This document shows, one piece after another, positions 7,108-13,804 of a stretch of 13,804 nt of DNA. The notes under the pieces are model-generated. The model ran no database searches. It was not told the origin of the DNA and was given only the letters and a program-made list of their open reading frames with translations. The stretch is taken from NCBI GenBank assembly GCA_900554205.1, contig USGM01000091.1:1-13804 (forward strand), in the 5' to 3' direction. Position 1 is the stretch's first letter. Each line of letters opens with the position of its first letter. The position numbers and the translations under genes were made by a program. The DNA is from an uncultured Lachnospiraceae bacterium (GTDB lineage: Bacteria; Bacillota; Clostridia; Lachnospirales; Lachnospiraceae).

Positions 7108-8562
7108 ATGATGAGTACAGACAGATATGAAAGCCCCCTTTCGGAACGCTATGCAAGTAAGGAGATGCAGTATATTTTTTCCCCGGACATGAAGTTCCGC
7201 ACATGGCGCAAGCTCTGGATTGCCCTTGCGGAGACGGAAAAGGAGCTGGGACTGTCCCAGAACGGAAAGCCTGTCATTACAGACGAGCAGATCGAGGAGC
7301 TGAAGGCACATGCGGAGGACATCAACTATGATGTCGCAAAGGCGAGAGAGAAGGAAGTGCGCCACGACGTCATGAGCCATGTGTACGCATACGGAAAACA
7401 GTGCCCGAAGGCGGCTGGCATCATCCACCTCGGTGCGACCTCCTGCTATGTGGGTGACAATACCGATATTATTGTCATGACAGAGGCATTGAAGCTTGTG
7501 AAAAAGAAGCTGGTAAACGTTATGGCGGAGCTGGCGGATTTCGCTGAGAAATATAAGGCGCAGCCGACGCTGGCATTCACGCATTTCCAGCCTGCACAGC
7601 CGACAACCGTGGGAAAGCGTGCGACACTCTGGCTGCAGGAATTTTATCTGGACTATGAGGATCTGAACTATGTACTCAGCACCATGAAGCTCCTTGGATC
7701 GAAGGGAACAACGGGAACGCAGGCTTCGTTTCTGGAGCTGTTTGACGGGGATCAGGAGACGATTGACAAGATCGATCCCATGATCGCTCAGAAGATGGGC
7801 TTTAAGGAATGCTTCCCGGTATCCGGGCAGACCTATTCCAGAAAGGTTGATACAAGAGTGGCGAATGTGCTGGCGGGAATCGCCGCATCCGCCCATAAGA
7901 TGAGCAACGATATCCGCCTGCTTCAGCATCTGAAGGAGGTGGAGGAGCCGTTTGAGAAGAGTCAGATCGGTTCTTCAGCGATGGCATATAAGAGAAACCC
8001 TATGCGGAGCGAGAGAATTGCTTCCCTGTCGAGATATGTGATGATCGATGCATTGAATCCGGCGATTACCTCAGCAACGCAGTGGTTCGAGAGAACGCTG
8101 GACGATTCCGCAAACAAGAGATTGTCTATCCCGGAGGGATTTCTGGCGATCGACGGAATCCTTGATCTCTGCCTGAATGTGGTAGACGGACTGGTTGTTT
8201 ACCCGAAGGTAATCGAAAAGAGACTGCGGAGCGAGCTGCCCTTTATGGCGACGGAGAATATCATGATGGATGCCGTCAAGGCGGGCGGTAACCGTCAGGA
8301 GCTCCACGAACGCATCCGGGAGCTTTCCATGGAAGCGGGCCGCAATGTGAAGGTCGAGGGCAAGGAGAACAATCTGCTTGAACTGATTGCTGCAGATCCT
8401 GCGTTTAACATGACGCTGGAGGATCTGCAGAAGACCATGGATCCGGCGAAGTATGTGGGACGCTCCAAGGAGCAGGTGACAGCCTTCCTGAACAACGTCA
8501 TCCGGCCGGTGCTGGACGAGAACAAGGAGCTTCTCGGCGTGAAAGCAGAAATCACTGTGTAA
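7108..8562 (+). CDS. purB: Adenylosuccinate lyase, animal-ADSL-like clade
   Basis: It cleaves SAICAR to AICAR plus fumarate, and adenylosuccinate to AMP plus fumarate, so it serves two steps of purine synthesis. The protein has 484 residues from ATG 7108; the adjacent ATG 7111 is equally plausible, since AAGGAG (7097-7102) is 5 or 8 bases away. It is in the fumarase/aspartase superfamily. From memory it matches human ADSL almost without gaps: KFRTWRKLW, HDVMSHVYAYG, CPKAAGIIHLGATSCYVGDNTD, FTHFQPAQPTTVGKR and QWFERTLDDSANKR. His159 (FTHFQPAQ) falls at the position of the human general acid. Ser289/290 lie in the mobile signature loop GSSAMAYKRNP (288-298), where the usual Pro is Ala. It lies 27 bp after purF with no promoter between. 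Its last 11 bases overlap the convergent kinase gene. Confidence 0.96.
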   Translation: MMSTDRYESPLSERYASKEMQYIFSPDMKFRTWRKLWIALAETEKELGLSQNGKPVITDEQIEELKAHAEDINYDVAKAREKEVRHDVMSHVYAYGKQCPKAAGIIHLGATSCYVGDNTDIIVMTEALKLVKKKLVNVMAELADFAEKYKAQPTLAFTHFQPAQPTTVGKRATLWLQEFYLDYEDLNYVLSTMKLLGSKGTTGTQASFLELFDGDQETIDKIDPMIAQKMGFKECFPVSGQTYSRKVDTRVANVLAGIAASAHKMSNDIRLLQHLKEVEEPFEKSQIGSSAMAYKRNPMRSERIASLSRYVMIDALNPAITSATQWFERTLDDSANKRLSIPEGFLAIDGILDLCLNVVDGLVVYPKVIEKRLRSELPFMATENIMMDAVKAGGNRQELHERIRELSMEAGRNVKVEGKENNLLELIAADPAFNMTLEDLQKTMDPAKYVGRSKEQVTAFLNNVIRPVLDENKELLGVKAEITV

Positions 8563-9817
8563 GGATTACCTCAAACATAACCCGGTCATGTTCTAAAACT
8601 TTGGCACGGATCTCCCCCTTGTGCAGTTCTACGATGGATTTTGCGATAGAAAGTCCAAGACCGTAGCTGCCATCGGAGGTTCGTGCCTTATCTGCGCGGT
8701 AAAAGCGCTCAAAGACCTGCGCAAAATCACAGTCGGACGCGTTTTTATAATCATTGATGATCTGTAGTCTGATCTGTCTGCCGCCGGAGCTGAGCCGGAC
8801 GGCTACTTTTCCCTTTTCATCACAATATTTCGCAGCATTGTCCAAGAGGATTGAGACGACCTGTCTGATCTTGGATTCATCCCCCGTATATTGAAGCTTT
8901 TCCTGAATATCGAAGGTAATCAGCTTTCCCTGCGAGTGGAGCAGTCCCTCAAAGGACTTTGCCGTGTCGTAGACGGCATCGCTGAGATTGAAGGCGGCAA
9001 AGACCTCCTTCCGCTCCTCGTCCATCTTTGCGAGCGTAATCATGCTCCGCACAAGATGGTTCATCTTGCCGACCTGTCTGTCGATGCTGTCAAACCATTC
9101 GCTGTCGCCGTATATCATCCGCGCGAGCTCATTGTTTGCGGAGATAACGGTGAGCGGTGTCTTTAATTCATGCCCGGCATCCGTGACGAACTGCTTCTGC
9201 TTGGCATAGCTCTCTGCGATCGGCTTCACGGCGTGCTTGGAGGCGAGAACGATGATAAGGAGAACGAGCAGAAAGCTCACGATTCCGATCACGGCGGAGA
9301 TCAGCAGCATCGTAAAAACGGCATTGAGATCCATGGAGGCGTTGATCAGCCCGATTGCCGTTGTGGCATTTCCGGCGGAGTAAGGCTCTATGCGGAACTT
9401 GAAATACTGGTGCCAGCCCGCTGTCTTCCTGCCGTCGGAAAGCTCTGCGGCAATGGCGGAGAGCTCGTCCTCAGAGTAATTTCCCGCCGCGTCCTGACGG
9501 ATTTCCAGTATGTTTCCCGACTCATCCAGAAGGAGAAGGCAGCCGTCGGAGTGGATGCGCAGACGGTCGCTGAAGCCTGCGAAGCCGTCATGCATGGCGC
9601 CGGGCGCCGACTGCTCCGGGGCTTTGGGCGGTTCATTGTCCGGTGCTTCCGGAGGCTGGAAGGTCTGGTCTGCCATGATGCGGTCAAGTCTCTCGTCAAG
9701 CTGGCGGTTTGTCTGGAAGAAGAAGATACCGTTGATTGCGGTCAGCACCAGCAGGATCATAATGAAGAGGGCAGCGGCAGTTATGGATATGAATTTTCTC
9801 TGTAGCTTCTTAATCAT
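8552..9817 (-). CDS. Membrane sensor histidine kinase, CiaH-like
   Basis: The protein has 421 residues; ATG is at 9817, and the ribosome binding site AAGGAG (9828-9833) overlaps the regulator gene's stop codon. Membrane segment 1 is residues 11-34. An extracellular sensor covers about 35-165 and includes a Pro-rich stretch (53-73). Membrane segment 2 is about 167-192. The H-box has His216 (FVTDAGHELKTPLTV) as the phosphorylation site. The N-box has Asn327 (SILLDNAAKYC). The F-box is FERFYRADKAR (369-379), and G2 is SYGLGLS (384-390). The G1 box is degenerate: NDYKNASD replaces DxGxG, as in several Firmicute kinases. It lies 14 bp after its regulator, so the two form one operon. The CiaH assignment rests on the partner regulator. 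The signal is unknown; cell-envelope stress is an inference. Confidence 0.92.
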   Translation of the reverse strand: MIKKLQRKFISITAAALFIMILLVLTAINGIFFFQTNRQLDERLDRIMADQTFQPPEAPDNEPPKAPEQSAPGAMHDGFAGFSDRLRIHSDGCLLLLDESGNILEIRQDAAGNYSEDELSAIAAELSDGRKTAGWHQYFKFRIEPYSAGNATTAIGLINASMDLNAVFTMLLISAVIGIVSFLLVLLIIVLASKHAVKPIAESYAKQKQFVTDAGHELKTPLTVISANNELARMIYGDSEWFDSIDRQVGKMNHLVRSMITLAKMDEERKEVFAAFNLSDAVYDTAKSFEGLLHSQGKLITFDIQEKLQYTGDESKIRQVVSILLDNAAKYCDEKGKVAVRLSSGGRQIRLQIINDYKNASDCDFAQVFERFYRADKARTSDGSYGLGLSIAKSIVELHKGEIRAKVLEHDRVMFEVILTQ

Positions 9818-9831
9818 CTGTCAGACTCTCC

Positions 9832-10503
9832 TTATTTTTTCTCCAGACAGTAGCCGACGCCCCGGACTGCCTTGATGTTGACGGGAGCGCCCAGCTTATC
9901 GAACTTTTTCCTGAGATTGGATATATAGACCCAGACGATGCTGACCTCGACATCGGAGTCCCAGCCCCAGATTCGCTCCATGAACTGATCGGTTGAGATG
10001 ACGATGCCGGGGGACTGCATCAGGAGCTGCAGCATCTGAAATTCGCGGCTGACAAGGCGCATGCTCTCTGTGCCGAAATGCAGCTCGAAGGTTGAGAGAT
10101 CGAGGGACAGTCCCTCAAATTCCAGTGTGTCGCTCTGATAATTTTCCTTCCTGCGCAGCATCGCCCGGACGCGTGCCAGAAGCTCGGCAGCGGCGAAGGG
10201 CTTTGGCAGATAATCGTCTGCACCCGCATCCAGACCGTTCACCTTATCTTCAATGTCGCCCTTGGCGGTGAGCAGCAGGACGGGCGTTTTAATACCGGCG
10301 GCACGGAGGGCGTGGAGTACCTGAAGACCGTCCATGCCGGGCATCATGATGTCCATGACGATGCCGTCGTAGCTGCCGCCGACCGCGTAGTCGTAGCCGT
10401 CGTTGCCGTTGTATACGGCGTCTACACTGTAATTGTTGTGCTCAAAGAGAGCGGTCAGGGCCTTCACAATATCCCGGTCATCCTCAACGATCAAAAGACG
10501 CAT
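9832..10503 (-). CDS. OmpR/PhoB-family response regulator, CiaR-like
   Basis: The protein has 223 residues from ATG 10503, chosen because AAGGAGG (10510-10516) is 6 bases upstream and the receiver domain starts at once (MRLLIVEDD). An upstream in-frame ATG at 10554 would add 17 unrelated residues, and its codon overlaps the predicted -10. Receiver residues are Asp8, Asp9, phospho-acceptor Asp51 (MDIMMPGMDG), Thr79 and Lys101 (LPKPF). A winged-helix DNA-binding domain covers about 128-221. Its recognition helix region (WGWDSDVEVSIVWVYISNLRKK) is, from memory, very close to streptococcal CiaR (WGFDSDTTISVVEVYVSKIRKK). That predicts a TTAAG-N5-TTAAG type operator, and a near match lies just upstream at 10585-10601. 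It is the first gene of the regulator-kinase operon and is probably autoregulated. Confidence 0.93.
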   Translation of the reverse strand: MRLLIVEDDRDIVKALTALFEHNNYSVDAVYNGNDGYDYAVGGSYDGIVMDIMMPGMDGLQVLHALRAAGIKTPVLLLTAKGDIEDKVNGLDAGADDYLPKPFAAAELLARVRAMLRRKENYQSDTLEFEGLSLDLSTFELHFGTESMRLVSREFQMLQLLMQSPGIVISTDQFMERIWGWDSDVEVSIVWVYISNLRKKFDKLGAPVNIKAVRGVGYCLEKK

Positions 10504-10552
10504 AGCGTACCTCCTTGTCAACTGCCGGTGCAGTCTGTTTTCTTCTGCGCAC

Positions 10553-10581
10553 ATTGTACCACAGACACAATTTTTTCACAA
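10553..10581 (-). promoter_or_regulatory. Promoter of the regulator-kinase operon
   Basis: Read on the minus strand: -35 TTGTGA (10576-10581), a 17-bp spacer, and -10 TACAAT (10553-10558) preceded by TGG, which makes an extended -10. Transcription would start near 10546. The -35 abuts the direct repeat at 10582-10603, consistent with autoregulation. Confidence 0.6.
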
Positions 10582-10603
10582 TTCATTAAGGTTTCATTTA
10601 GGT
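10582..10603 (+). promoter_or_regulatory. Tandem 11-bp direct repeat, putative CiaR-like operator
   Basis: TTCATTAAGGT (10582-10592) is followed directly by TTCATTTAGGT (10593-10603), with 10 of 11 bases identical. Within it, ATTAAG-N5-ATTTAG differs by one base from the CiaR site NTTAAG-N5-WTTAAG as I recall it. Head-to-tail half-sites one helical turn apart are typical of OmpR/PhoB regulators. It sits between two divergent promoters, touching the -35 of one and covering the -35 position of the other. Confidence 0.6.
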
Positions 10604-10608
10604 TCGGC

Positions 10609-10617
10609 TGGTAAGAT
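10609..10617 (+). promoter_or_regulatory. Extended -10 promoter of the polymerase operon
   Basis: TGG followed by TAAGAT (10612-10617) forms an extended -10. The -35 position at 17 bp spacing is AGGTTT, with no resemblance to TTGACA, and it lies within the direct repeat 8 bp upstream of the -10. This is the arrangement of an activator-dependent promoter. Transcription would start near 10624, about 37 bases before the ATG. Confidence 0.5.
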
Positions 10618-10660
10618 GAAGCCATCAAAAGGAAATAAGGTAACAAGGAGGGTGAAGGAT

Positions 10661-11377
10661 ATGGGATCGCAGATGGTCTTTCAGAGATATGAGATAAAGT
10701 TTCTGCTGACGCGGAAGCAGAAGGAATGCATCCTTAAGGCGATGGAGCCGTACATGGAGCTGGATGCCTACGGCAGAAGCACCATCAGGAATATCTATTA
10801 TGACACAGACAATTACAGGCTGGTGAGAAAATCGCTGGAAAAGCCGGTGTACAAGGAAAAGCTCAGAGTTCGGAGCTACAGCGTTGCTGCGCCGGACGAT
10901 AAGGTCTTTGTGGAGCTGAAAAAGAAATACAAGGGTGTTGTCTATAAAAGGCGGATTACAATCCCGGAGAGATCGGCAGCCGCCTATCTGGCAGGAACCG
11001 CCGAGGCACCGGAGAGCTCCCAGATCACGGAGGAGATCGACTATTTCCTCCGGTTTTACCGGACGCTTGCGCCGAAGGTGTTCCTCTCCTACGAGAGGGA
11101 AGCCTATTACACGAAGGAGCCGGGCGAGTTCCGGGTGACCTTCGACGAAAACATCCTCTGGCGGGAGACAGACCTGTCGCTCGGGAAGGGCGTTTACGGG
11201 ACACCGATCTTACAGCCCGGACAGACCCTGATGGAGATCAAGACACCGGGAAACATCCCTCTGTGGATGGTGAAGGTGCTCTCGGAGGAGAACATAAGGA
11301 AGACCTCGTTTTCAAAGTACGGTAATGCTTATATACAAATTATTAACAGAGAAAAAGGAGAATCGATTTATGCTTAA
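10661..11377 (+). CDS. VTC-domain polyphosphate polymerase
   Basis: The protein has 238 residues. ATG 10661 is set by AAGGAGG (10645-10651), 9 bases away. It is a stand-alone VTC catalytic domain of the CYTH/triphosphate-tunnel fold, which in yeast Vtc4 makes polyphosphate from ATP. Tunnel residues are visible: Glu11 and Lys13 (RYEIKFLL), Lys67, Arg69 and Arg71 (KLRVRSY), Glu85 and Lys87 (VELKKKY), Lys96, Arg97 and Arg98 (VVYKRR), Arg158 (RVTFDE), Glu192 and Lys194 (LMEIKT), and Lys219 (SFSKYGNAY). All main basic positions seem kept, so it is probably active. It has no SPX domain and no membrane segment, unlike yeast Vtc4, so a partner must supply membrane attachment. The next gene, for a DUF4956 membrane protein, overlaps it by 8 bp. 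Polyphosphate as product is inferred from the family; a related polymer or acceptor is possible. Confidence 0.9.
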   Translation: MGSQMVFQRYEIKFLLTRKQKECILKAMEPYMELDAYGRSTIRNIYYDTDNYRLVRKSLEKPVYKEKLRVRSYSVAAPDDKVFVELKKKYKGVVYKRRITIPERSAAAYLAGTAEAPESSQITEEIDYFLRFYRTLAPKVFLSYEREAYYTKEPGEFRVTFDENILWRETDLSLGKGVYGTPILQPGQTLMEIKTPGNIPLWMVKVLSEENIRKTSFSKYGNAYIQIINREKGESIYA

Positions 11378-12065
11378 CACAATTTTTGGTGGAATTTTTG
11401 ATACCCAGTCAACTACAGTCATTTCCGTCTGGAAATTCCTGCTCTGCGTCGGAGTTGCGCTCGTGATCGGAGTGATCCTGGCGGCAGTGTACAGCTACAA
11501 AAACCGTTATACAAAGAGCTTTCTTGTCACGTTGGCGATCCTGCCCGCCATTGTCTGTGTCGTCATCATGATGGTGAACGGCAATGTCGGCGCGGGAGTG
11601 GCGGTTGCAGGTGCCTTCAGTCTGGTGCGTTTCCGGTCGGTGCCCGGAACGGCGAAGGAGATCGGTGCGATCTTTCTGGCGATGGCGGCGGGACTGATCG
11701 CCGGCATGGGTTATCTGGGATATGCGGTGTTGTTCACGGTAGTGCTGTGCGGCTGTATGCTGCTGTACAATAAGTTAAGCTTTGGCAGCAGAAAGAATGT
11801 GCCTGAGACAAAGGTGCTGCACATCACCATTCCCGAGGATCTTGACTACACGGGAGTTTTCGATGAGGTTCTGGAGAAGTACACCAGCTCCCACGAGCTT
11901 GTGCAGGTGAAGACGACAAATATGGGAAGCCTTTTCCGGCTGACCTATGAGCTTGTGCTGAGCAGTGCGGATGTGGAGAAGGAATTGATTGACAAACTCA
12001 GATGCAGAAACGGAAATCTGGAGATCTCCGTTTCACGCAAGGAGACAACGGTAAACGAATTATAA
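11370..12065 (+). CDS. DUF4956 multi-pass membrane protein
   Basis: The protein has 231 residues. ATG 11370 lies 9 bases after AAAAAGGAG (11352-11360) and overlaps the end of the polymerase gene by 8 bp, suggesting translational coupling. Membrane segments are about 20-43, 51-69, 74-86 (short, leading into LVRFRS) and 98-133 (long enough for two). The segment AGAFSLVRFRSVPGTAKEIG (80-99) is the conserved core of DUF4956. It recalls MgtC-type membrane proteins, with a basic RFR inside a Gly/Ala-rich stretch. Residues about 145-231 form a soluble alpha/beta domain, probably cytosolic and ferredoxin-like. The family function is unknown. Since DUF4956 genes recur beside VTC polymerases, a membrane partner that anchors the enzyme or passes the polymer out, like the membrane part of yeast VTC, is a plausible inference. 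Confidence 0.88.
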   Translation: MLNTIFGGIFDTQSTTVISVWKFLLCVGVALVIGVILAAVYSYKNRYTKSFLVTLAILPAIVCVVIMMVNGNVGAGVAVAGAFSLVRFRSVPGTAKEIGAIFLAMAAGLIAGMGYLGYAVLFTVVLCGCMLLYNKLSFGSRKNVPETKVLHITIPEDLDYTGVFDEVLEKYTSSHELVQVKTTNMGSLFRLTYELVLSSADVEKELIDKLRCRNGNLEISVSRKETTVNEL

Positions 12066-12086
12066 TTAAGAAGGATGGTGATTCGT

Positions 12087-13804
12087 ATGAAACGAAAAGT
12101 GGTTTTAAAGCTCATGGCGGGAATCGTGGCGGGAAGCATGATGATCTATGGGCTTGGCGGATGTGCGGCGAAGACGGACGAAATCGTGATCGGTGAGACG
12201 CTGGCATCGACGGCGGCATCGGGCACGGAAATATCGGCGGATACGATTGCGGATGCATCGGAAATGTTTACCGACAGAGACCTTGCCGGTGAATATACGG
12301 AGAGCGGAAGCAGTGTAATCACGCTGGGAGAGGGAGATGTCATTATCTCCGAGGAGGGAACCTACATTCTCAGGGGCAGCGTGGAGAATGCGGTGGTCAT
12401 TGTCGATGCGGACGAGAACGCAAAGATTCAACTGGTGCTCGACGGTGTCAATATTTCCAATGAAGATGGTGCGGCGATCTATGTCAGGACGGCAGACAAG
12501 GTATTTATCACACTGGCGGACGGAACAGTGAACACGTTGGAAAACGGCGGCAGCTATACCGCCATCGACGACAATAACATTGATGCCGTGATCTTTTCAA
12601 AATGCGATCTGACGATCAATGGCAGCGGCAGCCTGAACATCACGGCGACCGCTGGACACGGGATTGTGTCAAAGGATGATCTGAGGGTGACGGGAGGAAC
12701 TGTCACGGTATCGGCGGAGAAACACGGTCTTTCGGGAAAGGACAGCGTCCGCATCACAGATGCAGATCTTAATATCACCGCCGGAAAGGACGGCATTCAC
12801 TCCGAGAATGCGGACAAGGAGGATAAGGGCTTTGTCTATATCGAGAGCGGAAGCCTGAACATTGTTGCGGATGGTGACGGCATCAGCGCCGGTGCGTATT
12901 TACAGATCGATGGCGGCGAGTTCGCCCTGACGGCGGGCGGCGGCAGCAGCAATAAGACCACGGCGAAGGATGAGGACGGCGATACTGTGAGCACAAAGGG
13001 CATCAAGGCAGAGGGACAGCTGACGGTCAACGGCGGAACCTTCCTCATTGATTCACAGGATGACGCGCTGCACACCAACGGCAGCATGACCGTCAACCGC
13101 GGCGAGTTCACCATTGCCACGGGGGATGATGCGCTGCACGCGGACGAGACGACAACAGTCAACGGCGGAACGATCAACATCAGCACCTGCTATGAGGGTG
13201 TCGAGGGAAATGACGTTGTAATTTCCGGCGGATATTTAAAGCTGTATGCGACAGATGACGGCATCAACGCGGCAGGCGGAAACGATGGAAGCGGCTTCGG
13301 CGGAATGTTCGGAGGCAGCTTCGGTGGAAGCGACAGCTCTATCCTGATCTCCGGCGGCGAAATCTATATCAATGCAGACGGTGACGGTATTGACTCCAAC
13401 GGCGATCTGACTGTCACGGGCGGAACAATCTATGTTTCCGGGCCGGAATCGGACGGCGACGGCGCTCTGGATTACGATGGAACCGGGCAGATCACGGGCG
13501 GTACATTGGTGGCTGTTGGACGCTCCGGCATGGCAATGAATTTTGGCGACACCTCCACGCAGGGCTCCATTCTGATCAGCACAGCAAACTGTGCGGCGGG
13601 CACGGAGGTTGTGCTGAAGGATGCGGACGGTAATGTGATGGTATCTTATACGGCAGAGAGCAGCTTTAACTCCGTTGTGGTAAGCTGTCCCGGACTGGAA
13701 CAGGGAGGCACCTACACGGTAACGGCGGGTGACGAGGCTTATGAAGTGACGCTGGAGAGCCTGATCTACGGCAGCGGAATGTTCGGCGGTTTCGGCGGCG
13801 GAGG
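12087..13804 (+). CDS. Beta-helix surface lipoprotein, Cthe_2159 family, 3' end cut off
   Basis: The frame is open from ATG 12087 to the window end; 572 residues are visible. An AAGGATGGTG ribosome binding site is at 12071-12080. Residues 1-25 are a lipoprotein signal peptide with lipobox LGGC, so Cys26 would be lipidated and the protein held on the outer face of the membrane. Residues 59-165 carry the family's opening (DRDLAGEYTESG, then GTYILRGSVENAVVIVDA). From 166 on, turns of a right-handed beta-helix repeat about every 20 residues with a DGI...L.I.GG pattern: HGIVSKDDLRVTGG, DGISAGAYLQIDGG, DGINAAGG, DGIDSNGDLTVTGG. Gly-rich insertions occur at 399-418 and 564-572. The family (PF14262) is named for a Clostridium thermocellum protein reported to bind cellulose and acidic sugars. 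No catalytic residues are assigned. It is the third gene of the operon, 21 bp after the DUF4956 gene. Confidence 0.88.
   Translation, partial: MKRKVVLKLMAGIVAGSMMIYGLGGCAAKTDEIVIGETLASTAASGTEISADTIADASEMFTDRDLAGEYTESGSSVITLGEGDVIISEEGTYILRGSVENAVVIVDADENAKIQLVLDGVNISNEDGAAIYVRTADKVFITLADGTVNTLENGGSYTAIDDNNIDAVIFSKCDLTINGSGSLNITATAGHGIVSKDDLRVTGGTVTVSAEKHGLSGKDSVRITDADLNITAGKDGIHSENADKEDKGFVYIESGSLNIVADGDGISAGAYLQIDGGEFALTAGGGSSNKTTAKDEDGDTVSTKGIKAEGQLTVNGGTFLIDSQDDALHTNGSMTVNRGEFTIATGDDALHADETTTVNGGTINISTCYEGVEGNDVVISGGYLKLYATDDGINAAGGNDGSGFGGMFGGSFGGSDSSILISGGEIYINADGDGIDSNGDLTVTGGTIYVSGPESDGDGALDYDGTGQITGGTLVAVGRSGMAMNFGDTSTQGSILISTANCAAGTEVVLKDADGNVMVSYTAESSFNSVVVSCPGLEQGGTYTVTAGDEAYEVTLESLIYGSGMFGGFGGG

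Noticed and set aside
5989..7929. A 646-codon open frame on the minus strand across purF and purB
   Set aside because: It lies opposite two unmistakable enzymes and spans their intergenic gap. The translation has no recognisable motif and is rich in Arg, Leu and His, as expected from a codon-bias shadow.
9170..9805. A 211-codon plus-strand open frame opposite the kinase gene
   Set aside because: It is antisense to a canonical histidine kinase. The composition is that of a reversed coding strand, with no motifs.
10433..10660. N-terminal extension of the polymerase gene back to 10433
   Set aside because: It would overlap the divergent regulator gene and both promoters. ATG 10661 has an ideal ribosome binding site, and the VTC domain starts there.
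11325..11369. Earlier in-frame start for the DUF4956 protein
   Set aside because: It adds 15 residues that only mirror the polymerase coding sequence; AAAAAGGAG points to ATG 11370.
12105..12431. Minus-strand open frame opposite the beta-helix gene
   Set aside because: The plus frame encodes a lipoprotein signal and continuous family-specific sequence; the minus frame has no support.

Overview
The window looks like chromosomal DNA of a Gram-positive anaerobe of the Clostridia, most likely Lachnospiraceae. The reasons are moderate-to-high G+C coding DNA, strong AAGGAGG-type ribosome binding sites, a [4Fe-4S]-type PurF, and two gene groups (DUF5717/DUF5716-like, and VTC/DUF4956/Cthe_2159-like) that I associate with this family. 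Genus cannot be read from the sequence. There are no RNA genes, insertion sequences, phage genes or CRISPR arrays. Coding density is very high, and both ends of the window cut through genes.

Region 1 (1-5531, + strand) is a tight run of four genes: the 3' part of a very large alpha-solenoid protein (DUF5717-like), a compact Hsp70/actin-fold protein with degenerate ATP-site motifs (DUF5716-like), a TPR-like protein, and a coiled-coil membrane-hairpin protein. Spacings are 8-18 bp and each gene has its own ribosome binding site. This is the best candidate for an undescribed system: an Hsp70-like core, a TPR partner, a giant scaffold and a membrane anchor.

Region 2 (5532-8562, + strand) is a two-gene purine operon, purF then purB. 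It has a near-consensus sigma-A promoter at 5564-5592 that fixes the PurF start at a GTG at 5632. PurB belongs to the animal-ADSL-like clade. Its 3' end overlaps the convergent histidine kinase gene by 11 bp.

Region 3 (8552-10503, - strand) is a CiaRH-like two-component system, with the regulator gene first and the kinase second. The 157-bp divergent intergenic region (10504-10660) carries two face-to-face extended -10 promoters. Between them is a tandem 11-bp direct repeat (TTCATTAAGGT / TTCATTTAGGT) that resembles a CiaR-type operator.

Region 4 (10661 to the end, + strand) is the apparent target operon: a stand-alone VTC-type polyphosphate polymerase domain, a DUF4956 membrane protein whose start codon overlaps the polymerase gene, and a secreted beta-helix lipoprotein of the Cthe_2159 family that runs off the window. 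A reasonable reading is an envelope-responsive regulator controlling polymer synthesis and export plus a surface polysaccharide-binding protein. The substrate and the link between the three proteins are inference.
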